This document shows positions 25,184 to 33,319 of a stretch of DNA of 64,000 nucleotides, one piece after another (the stretch's first letter is position 1; every line of letters begins with the position of its first letter). Under the pieces are notes generated by a model, which had not been told where the DNA came from, did no database searches, and worked only from the letters and a program-made list of their open reading frames with translations. Made by a program: the position numbers and the translations under genes. The stretch lies in assembly GCA_002842045.1 (NCBI GenBank), contig PHBX01000011.1, positions 1 through 64,000 of the forward strand, read 5' to 3'. The DNA is from Chloroflexi bacterium HGW-Chloroflexi-3 (GTDB lineage Bacteria; Chloroflexota; Anaerolineae; Anaerolineales; Anaerolineaceae).

Positions 25184-25420
25184 TTATCGATTAAACCAGC
25201 GAACCAACAAATTTAAAACCAGCGTTAACACGATGCTTAAAATAATGGAACCTAATATTGGAACCAGACAGGTAAAATTTCCACTTTGCCATTTAATGGT
25301 TCCTGGAAACTTTTCCCATCCAGTAATTCGGGCTATCAGCCAAATACCGCCACCAATAATAGCAATAGCCAGACCCAGAATGATAATCCACCTACCCATG
25401 GTTTCAAGATTTGGAATCAT
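25184..25420 (-). CDS. DUF2905 small membrane protein
   Basis: A 78-residue protein with two transmembrane helices separated by the hallmark segment GWEKFPGTIKWQSGNFTCLVPI (Gly-x-Leu/Phe-Pro-Gly-x-Ile ... GNFT), matching the DUF2905 family of unknown function. The start at 25420 is preceded by AAAGG; the longer frame from 25453 has no SD. Confidence 0.82.
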   Translation of the reverse strand: MIPNLETMGRWIIILGLAIAIIGGGIWLIARITGWEKFPGTIKWQSGNFTCLVPILGSIILSIVLTLVLNLLVRWFNR

Positions 25421-25615
25421 CGTTATTTTACCTTTATTAATATTATATTCCACCAGGTTTTCTTCTTCAAACTAATTTATCACGGGATTACATTCAGAGG
25501 TTAATCAGGTGTATAATTTTTTGGGGAATGACAGGTTGTCTCTGATAGCCTGTAATGGTAAACTAACCCTCAGGCTTAAAAAAGCCTGTTATTATCTACA
25601 ATGAAGGAAATAAAA

Positions 25616-26725
25616 ATGCCACAAATATACCCATTTACTGCGATTGTAGGTCAGGAACGTATGAAACGAGCCCTGATTCTGAATGCCATTGATCCGAGAA
25701 TCGGTGGTGTATTAATTCGTGGTGAACGTGGTACAGCCAAATCAACAGCAGCACGTGGATTGGCAGCTTTGTTACCGATGGTCAAAGCTGTTTCGAATTG
25801 CCGCTTTAGTTGTGATCCGGATAGCCCCAACACCTGGTGTACAGAATGTAAAGAACGCAATGAAACAGGCGAACAATTACCGGTTACGATCAAACCCACT
25901 GCCTTTATCAACTTACCCGTTTCAGCAACAGAAGATCGTGTTGTAGGAACGTTGGATATCGAACGGGCGATACAAAAAGGCGAACGCAGCTTTGAACCAG
26001 GCGTATTGGCAGCTGCTAATCGTGGTTTGTTATATATCGATGAAGTCAATTTGCTGGATGATCATGTGGTTGATGTTCTATTGGACTCTGCAGCCATGGG
26101 CATGAACATTGTTGAGCGGGAAGGTATTTCCTTTGTTCATCCTGCGCGTTTTATTCTGGTAGGCACCATGAATCCGGAAGAAGGTGATTTGCGCCCGCAA
26201 CTTCTGGATCGATTTGCTTTATCTGTAGAGATTCATGGAATTCTGGATAAACGTGAACGGGTTTTGATCATGGAGCGGAATATGGCTTTTGAGGTCGATC
26301 CTGAAGGTTTCCGTGAGACATTCCAGCCGGATGAAATGGATTTGTCTGAACAGATTGAAGTTGCCAGAAGACTAATACCCAAAGTTCACCACAGCAGTCG
26401 CGATTTAATCACCATTGCGTCGCTGACAGCTTCGTTGGGTGTGGATGGCCATCGTCCCGATCTGGTGATCTTAAAAGCAGCCAGAGCACAGGCAGCCTTT
26501 GAAGGACGTACTGCGATCACGGAATTGGATATTGCCAAAGCTGCAGAATTAGCATTACCCCATAGGATGAAACGTGGCCCGTTCGAAAAAGAAATAGCCA
26601 GCATGGAAGAATTGCGTGATCGAATAGAACAATTAAGTGGTGGACGCGCTGCTGGCAATGATGACGAAGAAACGGAACCCGATCCGAACCAGGACTCCAA
26701 ACCAAAAGCGGAAAAAAAAACTTAA
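25616..26725 (+). CDS. ChlI-like AAA+ chelatase subunit (zero-frame product of chlD-type gene)
   Basis: A 369-residue AAA+ ATPase of the magnesium/cobalt chelatase family. Walker A is at 36-44 (GERGTAKST), Walker B at 137-143 (LLYIDEV), with a Cys-rich insert at 62-78 (CRFSC...CTEC) typical of ChlI/BchI, and sensor residues in MNPEEGDLRPQLLDRFAL. After the AAA+ core an acidic, Pro-rich linker begins, and the frame ends (TAA 26723-26725) just after nine A residues at 26712-26720. A -1 shift on that run continues without a stop into the VWA part (to 27699), giving a 694-residue ChlD-type protein. ATG 25616 follows AAGGAA. Confidence 0.88.
   Translation: MPQIYPFTAIVGQERMKRALILNAIDPRIGGVLIRGERGTAKSTAARGLAALLPMVKAVSNCRFSCDPDSPNTWCTECKERNETGEQLPVTIKPTAFINLPVSATEDRVVGTLDIERAIQKGERSFEPGVLAAANRGLLYIDEVNLLDDHVVDVLLDSAAMGMNIVEREGISFVHPARFILVGTMNPEEGDLRPQLLDRFALSVEIHGILDKRERVLIMERNMAFEVDPEGFRETFQPDEMDLSEQIEVARRLIPKVHHSSRDLITIASLTASLGVDGHRPDLVILKAARAQAAFEGRTAITELDIAKAAELALPHRMKRGPFEKEIASMEELRDRIEQLSGGRAAGNDDEETEPDPNQDSKPKAEKKT
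26711..26725 (+). promoter_or_regulatory. Slippery A9 site for -1 frameshift (ribosomal or transcriptional)
   Basis: Zero-frame codons GAA AAA AAA ACT TAA; the A-A-A-A-A-A-A heptamer lets both tRNAs re-pair after a -1 slip, after which reading goes AAC TTA AGC into the linker of the VWA domain. A G-rich run (GCGGGGGGGAG, from 26726) follows at a distance suitable for a stimulatory structure. Programmed frameshifting in chlD genes is a published phenomenon. Confidence 0.7.
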
Positions 26726-27699
26726 GCGGGGGGGAGACAACCACTGAAATTCCAGATACGGGGGATGCTGTTCCTGATCCATCATCAGTGTTTCAAAATA
26801 CGAATTCCAATTGGTGGGAAGGTGGGCAAAAAATAAAGACTGGATCTTCATTTTCCCCAAGGCGGTTAAACACACCTTTAGATAAGATCATGCGCCAACG
26901 GGCTGGGCGTCGATCGATGACACGCACTCAGCGAAAACGGGGGCGTTACACACAATCGCAACCATCGATGGGAAAAGCTGATGATCTGGCGTTTGATGCG
27001 ACCATTCGAGCGGCAGCCCCATTCCAGAAACGCCGGGATGAACAGCGCAAAAAAGTAGCATTTGCCATTCAACCGCAGGATTATATGCGCAAGATCAGGG
27101 TGCGAAGAACAGCGAATCTGATCCTCTTTGTGGTGGATGCTTCCTGGTCGATGGCGGTGGCTGAACGTATGGCAGCGGCTAAAGGAGCCATTCTTTCCTT
27201 ATTAAATGATGCATACCAACGCCGGGATCGTGTGGGGATGATTGTATTTCAAAAAGATCGGGCGACCCTGGTGTTATCACCGACCAACTCTGTGATGATG
27301 GCACAACGAGCCTTACAGGATATCCCGGTAGGAGGGAAGACACCCTTATCTGCTGGCATGCGACTGGCTTATGAGGTGTTGATGCGGGAAAAAATCACCA
27401 TGCCGGATGTCATACCATTAATGGTTTTACTGACAGATGGCGCTGGGAATGTAGCTATGGGGAATAAATTAGGTCCGTTGGTGGAATCTTATCAGATTGC
27501 TCGTATGATCGCTGAAGAGCATGTTCATAGTGTGGTCATCAACCTGGAACATCCAGCGTTTGATCGTGGGCTGGCGCAGGCTTTGGCTGATAATTTATTA
27601 TCCCCTTGTTATTCTATTGAAGATCTAAGGGCAGAAAACCTGTATCTGGCGGTAAAACAAGAAATCAGTCTGGTCCAACAAAAAACAAAATTAAAGTAA
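26719..27699 (+). CDS. ChlD-like VWA domain (C-terminal part of the frameshift product)
   Basis: Continuation of the chelatase gene in the -1 frame. The linker is acidic/Thr-rich, then strongly basic (RRLNTPLDKIMRQRAGRRSMTRTQRKRGR), followed by an integrin-I/VWA domain with the MIDAS motif DASWS (117-121 counted from GTG 26788), a Thr in VGGKTPL and DGAGN. The order AAA+, acidic-basic linker, VWA is that of ChlD/BchD. An independent start (GTG 26788) has no SD, so production by frameshift is more likely. The large subunit (CobN/ChlH) is not in the window; with no photosynthesis genes, cobalt chelation for B12 is the likelier role. Confidence 0.82.
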   Translation, partial: NLSGGETTTEIPDTGDAVPDPSSVFQNTNSNWWEGGQKIKTGSSFSPRRLNTPLDKIMRQRAGRRSMTRTQRKRGRYTQSQPSMGKADDLAFDATIRAAAPFQKRRDEQRKKVAFAIQPQDYMRKIRVRRTANLILFVVDASWSMAVAERMAAAKGAILSLLNDAYQRRDRVGMIVFQKDRATLVLSPTNSVMMAQRALQDIPVGGKTPLSAGMRLAYEVLMREKITMPDVIPLMVLLTDGAGNVAMGNKLGPLVESYQIARMIAEEHVHSVVINLEHPAFDRGLAQALADNLLSPCYSIEDLRAENLYLAVKQEISLVQQKTKLK

Positions 27700-27852
27700 C
27701 TGGTTGAACGTGAGATCGAAGCCCAAATAATGAAATCTATTCTGGATAATGAGTTAAAATCGTAATACATCTGTAATTATTTTAGTTGCCAGATAAAAGA
27801 ACCTTGCCAGAGCTGTATGGTCGTGTTAGGATTTGAGGGAACAGGGAAAATA
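27700..27852. other. Short intergenic region with ORF remnant
   Basis: A 19-codon frame without a start (VEREIEAQIMK to a TAA near 27765) follows the chelatase, possibly the end of a lost gene. No terminator hairpin was recognised. Confidence 0.3.
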
Positions 27853-28269
27853 ATGGCTTTGAAATCAGAACAATATGCAAGAACACGATCGATTTTAGTA
27901 ACCATCATTGTTGCATCGGTTGCCTGTTATTGTGTGGGAGTTATTTTCCTGCAGGTCGGGAATCGAGTAAATCAACCTACAGCATCCCCAACTATCACCA
28001 CATCACCCACGCTTACTTTTACCAGTGCACCACCTCTCAATCTGCCATCACCGGTTATCTTTCCATCTGCAACACCAACATCAACTATAACTCAAACATG
28101 GACATCAACAGTGACTTTTACACCATTTGCCACCCGTACCAGAACGGTTACCTCTACAGAAACTGTGACTGAAACAGCCCCGCCACCGACTGAGACGATT
28201 ACCTTACCACCACCTACCGTTACACAACCTGTTGATACACCCATTCCTACGAATACAAATGCTCCTTGA
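27853..28269 (+). CDS. Single-pass membrane protein with Thr/Pro-rich extracellular stalk
   Basis: A 138-residue protein: a basic N-terminus, one transmembrane helix (about 14-36) and a ~95-residue tail of Thr, Pro and Ser in repeats such as TSTVT, TETVTETAPPPTETIT. Such mucin-like stalks are common in this lineage and are often O-glycosylated or wall-spanning. No folded domain is visible. ATG 27853 follows AGGGAAAATA. The first M42 peptidase starts 36 nt downstream, so they may be co-transcribed. Function unknown. Confidence 0.65.
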   Translation: MALKSEQYARTRSILVTIIVASVACYCVGVIFLQVGNRVNQPTASPTITTSPTLTFTSAPPLNLPSPVIFPSATPTSTITQTWTSTVTFTPFATRTRTVTSTETVTETAPPPTETITLPPPTVTQPVDTPIPTNTNAP

Positions 28270-28304
28270 TCAAAGAATATCAATACCTGATAAAAGGAAA
28301 GATT

Positions 28305-29378
28305 ATGACTGAACTCAAAGATACGCTTAAAAAACTGATCTCATTATCAGGGCTGTCTGGAAATGAAGCCCCTGCACGAGAAGTGATCAGGGCAGCCTGG
28401 GAACCATTGGTAGATGAAATCAGTGTCAGTCCCATCGGAAGTCTGCATGCTTTACGACGTGGAACCGGACCAGAACCGCGACCCAGTATTTTGTTGGCGG
28501 CCCACATGGATGCTATTGGCTTAATGATCACTGGCATTCAAGATGGATTGCTGCGATTTACTGAAGTGGGTGGTGTTGACCCACGCATATTGCCAGGTCT
28601 ACGGGTAACCATTCATGGACGCAAAGATCTACCTGCGATTGTGGTTCAACCACCTGATTATCTTCTCGATCCAACCCAACGAGGAAAATCTGTTGCCATG
28701 GATCATCTTTTTATCGATACTGGATTAGAAGAGCAGGACGTGAATGACCTGGTTCGAATTGGTGACCTGGCTTCATTTGCTCAGGAACCATTGGAATTAT
28801 CCGGAAAGACAATTGTAGGTCATAGCCTGGATAACCGAATTTCAGTAGCTGCAATAACCTATTGTTTGCAGGAATTACAACACATGGTTCACACATGGGA
28901 TGTCTGGGCTGTTGCAACAGTGCAGGAGGAAGAAACTTTGGGTGGTGGTTTTACCTCACCATTTGAAATTAATCCGACGGTTGCCGTTGCTATAGATGTG
29001 ACATTTGCTAAAGGACCCGGGGCGAATGATTGGCGTACTGTCGGTTTATCCAAAGGACCAACACTGGCATGGGGTCCGAATACTCACCCTTATATTCATA
29101 AGAAATTCCTGGATGTGGTTGAACAACTGGAGATTCCTTATCAAAAAGAATATATTCCCAGACATTCAGGAACGGATGCTTATGCCATGCAGGTGGTGGC
29201 AGGAGGTTTCCCGACGATGGTCATAGGAATTCCATTAAGGTATATGCACACACCGGTAGAAATGATCGCATTAAAAGATATGGAAAGGGCAGGTCGCTTG
29301 TTAGCGGAGACGATTGTCCGACTCGAGGTTGATTTTATGGAAAAGATAACCTGGGATGAGGTGAAAGATGAAGAATAA
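28305..29378 (+). CDS. M42-family metallopeptidase (first of three)
   Basis: A 357-residue aminopeptidase of the M42 (glutamyl aminopeptidase/FrvX) family, which forms large hollow complexes that trim peptides in the cytoplasm. Metal ligands and catalytic acids are present: AAHMDAIG, HSLDNRIS, VQEEETLGG, AIDVTFA and the C-terminal YMHTPVEM. AAAGGAAA precedes ATG 28305. It overlaps the next M42 gene by 11 nt. Confidence 0.92.
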   Translation: MTELKDTLKKLISLSGLSGNEAPAREVIRAAWEPLVDEISVSPIGSLHALRRGTGPEPRPSILLAAHMDAIGLMITGIQDGLLRFTEVGGVDPRILPGLRVTIHGRKDLPAIVVQPPDYLLDPTQRGKSVAMDHLFIDTGLEEQDVNDLVRIGDLASFAQEPLELSGKTIVGHSLDNRISVAAITYCLQELQHMVHTWDVWAVATVQEEETLGGGFTSPFEINPTVAVAIDVTFAKGPGANDWRTVGLSKGPTLAWGPNTHPYIHKKFLDVVEQLEIPYQKEYIPRHSGTDAYAMQVVAGGFPTMVIGIPLRYMHTPVEMIALKDMERAGRLLAETIVRLEVDFMEKITWDEVKDEE

Positions 29379-30453
29379 TGAAATCTTAAGTCAAATCCCT
29401 GAAATCGGAGAAGTTCAAATTCAATTATTGGAGAAACTTTCCAATGCTGTTTCTGTCTCTGGGGAGGAGAGTGAAGTTCGCAGTATTGTCATGGAAGAAG
29501 TCAAAGAATTCGCTGACGATATTCGAGTTGACTCGTTGGGTAATGTATTGGTTACCAAAAAGGGGAAAGTGGATGATCCGGTTTGCGTAATGATCGCTGC
29601 CCATATGGACGAAGTTGGCTTTATGTTGGTGGATGATGAGGGAGAAGGACTTTTTAAATTCGAGATTGTGGGTGGCATTGATAACCGACAATTGGTTGGC
29701 AAACCAGTATTGGTTGGAAAAGACAAACTTCCCGGTGTGATTGGTGCAAAACCGATCCATCTGACCACTGCTGATGAAAGAAAAAACCCTATCCCATTGG
29801 ATAGCCTGAGGATTGATGTGGGTCCGGGAAATTCGAAAAAATGTAAGGTCGGTGATAGAGCAACTTTTGCCACTCGTTTTGAAACCTGGGGTCCCAGTCT
29901 GGTGGGAAAAGCGTTGGATGATCGCCTGGGAGTGGCCACTTTAATTGAACTTATCAAGCATACCCCTGAGAATATAGAGCTATTGGCAGCCTTTACGGTG
30001 CAGGAAGAAAACGGTTTGCGAGGTGCGCGTGTTGCTGCCTACTCAATGCATCCAGAGGTCGCCTTCGTACTTGATTCCACACCGGCCAATGATTTACCGG
30101 TTTGGGATGAGGAAGAAAATGGCCGATACAATGTCAAATTGAATCATGGTCCTGCTATCTATCGATTGGATGCAGGAACCCTGTCGGATCCAAGGTTAAT
30201 CAATCATCTCGTAAAGGTTGGAGATGATTTTAAAATTCCTTATCAATTCCGGCAACCAGGCAAAGGTGGAACAGATGCAGGAGCCATTCACAAACAGCGA
30301 GGTGGCATTCCTTCCGTTTCCATATCAGTTCCTGGTCGCTATGCTCATACTGCGGTATTAATAGCCCGGAAAGCAGACTGGGACAATACAATGAAGTTAA
30401 TATTCACCAGTCTTGCCAAATTTAACAGAGATGTATTGTCCGTTGATCGGTAA
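29368..30453 (+). CDS. M42-family metallopeptidase (second of three)
   Basis: A 361-residue M42 peptidase with AAHMDEVG, ALDDRLGV, VQEENGLRG, VLDST and YAHTAV in the metal-binding positions. The final segment reads HTAVLIARKADW instead of the HTPxExxxxxD of its neighbours, so its active-site edge differs slightly. The start overlaps the upstream gene by 11 nt with an SD-like GATGAGG inside it, indicating translational coupling. Confidence 0.92.
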   Translation: MKNNEILSQIPEIGEVQIQLLEKLSNAVSVSGEESEVRSIVMEEVKEFADDIRVDSLGNVLVTKKGKVDDPVCVMIAAHMDEVGFMLVDDEGEGLFKFEIVGGIDNRQLVGKPVLVGKDKLPGVIGAKPIHLTTADERKNPIPLDSLRIDVGPGNSKKCKVGDRATFATRFETWGPSLVGKALDDRLGVATLIELIKHTPENIELLAAFTVQEENGLRGARVAAYSMHPEVAFVLDSTPANDLPVWDEEENGRYNVKLNHGPAIYRLDAGTLSDPRLINHLVKVGDDFKIPYQFRQPGKGGTDAGAIHKQRGGIPSVSISVPGRYAHTAVLIARKADWDNTMKLIFTSLAKFNRDVLSVDR

Positions 30454-30509
30454 CTTCATAAAAAGAATAATTGGTCATTTGATAAAATATACGCTTTCAG
30501 GAGTACAGA

Positions 30510-31508
30510 ATGAAATCATTGATTAAGAAATTGGTAGAAACTGTTGGACCATCAGGTTATGAATCAAAGATAAGAGAGGTGGTTCGTGCAGAGGTAGAAA
30601 AGTACGCTGATGAAATCAGTGTTGATGCTATGGGTAATTTGATCGTTAAGAAAGGCGAGAAGAAAGAGGGTGGTCTGAAAGTGATGCTGTCTGCCCATAT
30701 TGATGAGATAGGCGTCATGGTTACCCATGTGGACAAGAATGGGTTTGCGAGATTCACCACGATAGGTGGTGTGAGGCCACACACCTGCTATGGCAGCCGG
30801 GTCCGATTTCTTGATGGTACTATCGGGGTAATTGGTGGAGAACGGTTGGAAAATGCCAATCATGTCCATGCCATTGAAGCAATGTACATTGATGTTGGTG
30901 CGGCAAGTTTTGAGGATTGTCCGGTGAAGATCGGAGATGTCGCATCATTTGATCGTCCTTTTGAAGATTTAGGAAATCGGTTAGTATCCAAAGCTATGGA
31001 TGATCGTGTTTGCGCAGCTGTATTAATTGAGACACTCAAGCTAGTGAAAATCAGTCCTCATGAATTGTATTTTGTATTCAGCACCCAGGAAGAAGTAGGA
31101 TTGCGTGGTGCCACCACCGCGGCTTATTCTATTGATCCTGATTTAGGGATTGCAGCTGACGTCACAATGACCGGTGATACGCCGCGTGGCATTAAAATGG
31201 ATGTAGCATTGGGAAAAGGTCCAGCCATCAAAGTTAAAGATGGTGGTATGTTGGCTGATCCAAAAGTTGTGGATGCAATGGTGCGATGTGCACAGAAACA
31301 TGAAATCCCTTATCAGTTAGAAGTATTATTGGGTGGAACAACTGATGCAAAAGCCATGCAAATTTCCCGCGCAGGGATGCCAGCTGGTTGTGTTTCAGTT
31401 CCGACCCGATATGTTCATACGCCATCAGAAATGGTGGATATCAATGATCTCAATAATGCAGTAAAATTATTAACCGCGTTCATAAGTGAACCTATTAAAT
31501 TAGCATGA
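30510..31508 (+). CDS. M42-family metallopeptidase (third of three)
   Basis: A 332-residue M42 peptidase, the most typical of the three, with SAHIDEIG, AMDDRVCA, TQEEVGLRG, AADVT and YVHTPSEM. AGGAG lies 8 nt before its ATG, and a TAAAAT-type -10 further upstream may give it its own promoter. Its stop TGA shares the ATGA overlap with the solute-binding gene. Confidence 0.94.
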   Translation: MKSLIKKLVETVGPSGYESKIREVVRAEVEKYADEISVDAMGNLIVKKGEKKEGGLKVMLSAHIDEIGVMVTHVDKNGFARFTTIGGVRPHTCYGSRVRFLDGTIGVIGGERLENANHVHAIEAMYIDVGAASFEDCPVKIGDVASFDRPFEDLGNRLVSKAMDDRVCAAVLIETLKLVKISPHELYFVFSTQEEVGLRGATTAAYSIDPDLGIAADVTMTGDTPRGIKMDVALGKGPAIKVKDGGMLADPKVVDAMVRCAQKHEIPYQLEVLLGGTTDAKAMQISRAGMPAGCVSVPTRYVHTPSEMVDINDLNNAVKLLTAFISEPIKLA

Positions 31509-32866
31509 ATTTAAAAAAACCATTTACGATCCAATTAAGAAATTTATTTTTAGCAATCAGCCTAGTAACAGTGGTATTGCTTGGCGGTTGTGAATTTCAA
31601 TTGGATTTCAGAGATTTGGTTAGTCAATTTGTTGAGCAAATCGTTCCGCCACCAGCGATCACAAAGCCACCTATTACAATCTCACCGACGGTGGAATCCA
31701 CTGATGTGGTGGCGGTTACACCAACCGTCCCGCCTTTATCGGGAGCTGTTGAACTGGTTATATGGGTTCCATCTCAATTTGATCCTGAATTGGACACACC
31801 AGAAAGTGTGTTGTTTAAACAAAGGATCGCTGAATTTGAAGCCAGCCATGATGATATTTTTGTTACCGTGCGAGTAAAAGCAGTGAGTGGTGCCACTGGT
31901 TTGTTGGAGTCATTAACGGTCACGAGTGCAGCTGCCTCGCAAGCCATGCCAACATTAGTTGCCCTACCTCGGTCAGATCTGGAGACAGCTGTCTCAAGAA
32001 ATTTAATAATTCCTTTTGACATGTTATCAAGCGAGATTGATGATCAGGATTGGTATGACTATGCACAACGATTGACGGTCATCGGTGGAAATTCCTACGG
32101 ATTACCCTTTGTCGGAGATGCTATCGTTATGGTTTACAGGCCATCGATTGTTGGTGAACCACCCGATACCTGGAATGACTTGATCAGACGAGGTGAAGCG
32201 ATTTCATTACCTGCGGCGGATCCTCAATCACTATTGACACTTGCATTGTATTTATCCAGTGGTGGTGATTTGGAGAGCACACAGAGACTTCCGCCTCTGG
32301 AACTTGAAATTTTAACCCGGTTATACCAATTGTATGCTGATGGTGCACAATCCGGTGTCTTTCCCCTTTGGTTAACCCAGATGCAAAAAGATTCTGAAGC
32401 CTGGACAGCTTATAATGAACTGCGCAGCAACTGGGTAATCACTTGGTTAACCAGACATCTTTCTGATCCATCTGATGATTCAAATATGACGCTAATTCCA
32501 GAAGTTAATAATTCGCCGACGACATTAGCCGACGGATGGGTTTGGTGTTTGACAGATCCGAGGGTGCAGGTACATGAATTGTCGGTTGAATTAGCCGAGT
32601 TTCTGGTGGAACCCGATTACCTGACTGAATGGACACCGTTAGCAGGTGCATTACCGGTAAGGCCATCCACATTAATCGGGTTTGAGGATCAAACTTTACG
32701 AACCACTTTAGGGCAAATAGCTTTATCAGCCCATATTCGTCCATCTAATGAAATTGTTAATGTTATTGGGCTGGTAATGCAGGATCAATTCGTACAAGTG
32801 CTTTCTGGAAAAACGACAGCTCCATTTGCGGCACAGGCAATCATTGATCGCTTCGGGAATCCATGA
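31505..32866 (+). CDS. Extracellular solute-binding lipoprotein (ABC importer type)
   Basis: A 453-residue lipoprotein: a signal peptide with lipobox LGGC, a Pro/Thr-rich linker (to about 75), then a periplasmic-binding-protein fold of the sugar-binding cluster (ELVIWVPSQFD, FEASHDDIFVTVRVKAVSG, YGLPFVGDAIVMVYRPSIV, PDTWNDLI). No permease or ATPase gene is adjacent. It is coupled by a 4-nt ATGA overlap to the peptidase upstream and to the small membrane protein downstream, suggesting a link between peptide processing and uptake or sensing (inference). Confidence 0.85.
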   Translation: MNLKKPFTIQLRNLFLAISLVTVVLLGGCEFQLDFRDLVSQFVEQIVPPPAITKPPITISPTVESTDVVAVTPTVPPLSGAVELVIWVPSQFDPELDTPESVLFKQRIAEFEASHDDIFVTVRVKAVSGATGLLESLTVTSAAASQAMPTLVALPRSDLETAVSRNLIIPFDMLSSEIDDQDWYDYAQRLTVIGGNSYGLPFVGDAIVMVYRPSIVGEPPDTWNDLIRRGEAISLPAADPQSLLTLALYLSSGGDLESTQRLPPLELEILTRLYQLYADGAQSGVFPLWLTQMQKDSEAWTAYNELRSNWVITWLTRHLSDPSDDSNMTLIPEVNNSPTTLADGWVWCLTDPRVQVHELSVELAEFLVEPDYLTEWTPLAGALPVRPSTLIGFEDQTLRTTLGQIALSAHIRPSNEIVNVIGLVMQDQFVQVLSGKTTAPFAAQAIIDRFGNP

Positions 32867-33186
32867 TAAAAAAATACAGAATTAACAAACCTGCCTGGTT
32901 CAATCGTTATCTTTTGTTCGTCATATTTGTCGCTCTTTTTTTCAGCTCTGCGATGACCTGGGTGGAGATGGATCCTGTGATCGATCATCAAAAGAATGTA
33001 GATTTCTTACGAATGAAAACACAACAGGGAACTGTTACTGATTCAACAAATGATTCTCAGAAGACCAAAGAAATAGAAATACTACCTGCCAGGCGGGATA
33101 GACAAACGGATGGGATTGTTTTTGGAAGTGCTTTTTTAGCGGTCATCATTATTGGTGGCGTAATTGTCAATTTACGGGGCATATAA
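32863..33186 (+). CDS. Small two-helix membrane protein
   Basis: A 107-residue protein with transmembrane helices at about 16-34 and 84-103 and a polar extracytoplasmic loop between them. It overlaps the solute-binding gene by ATGA. No family was recognised; it could be an accessory subunit. Confidence 0.65.
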   Translation: MIKKYRINKPAWFNRYLLFVIFVALFFSSAMTWVEMDPVIDHQKNVDFLRMKTQQGTVTDSTNDSQKTKEIEILPARRDRQTDGIVFGSAFLAVIIIGGVIVNLRGI

Positions 33187-33283
33187 AGTATTTTCCACCA
33201 AACAAGAAAACTCCCTGAAATAAGTTAATAGAAAAATAACCTTAAATTTTTTCCAGAATTCGTGATTTTCTGGTCTGGATGTA

Positions 33284-33289
33284 TATAAT
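33284..33289 (+). promoter_or_regulatory. Probable -10 box for the bactofilin-like gene
   Basis: TATAAT within GTATATAATG, about 30 nt before ATG 33320, with an SD (GGAGG, 33311-33315) between. No clear -35. Confidence 0.5.
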
Positions 33290-33319
33290 GAAGATATCCA
33301 CAAAAATTCTGGAGGATTG

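Noticed and set aside
29421..29957. Minus-strand ORF of 178 codons inside an M42 peptidase
   Set aside because: Shadow frame; the plus strand carries full peptidase motifs over the same stretch.
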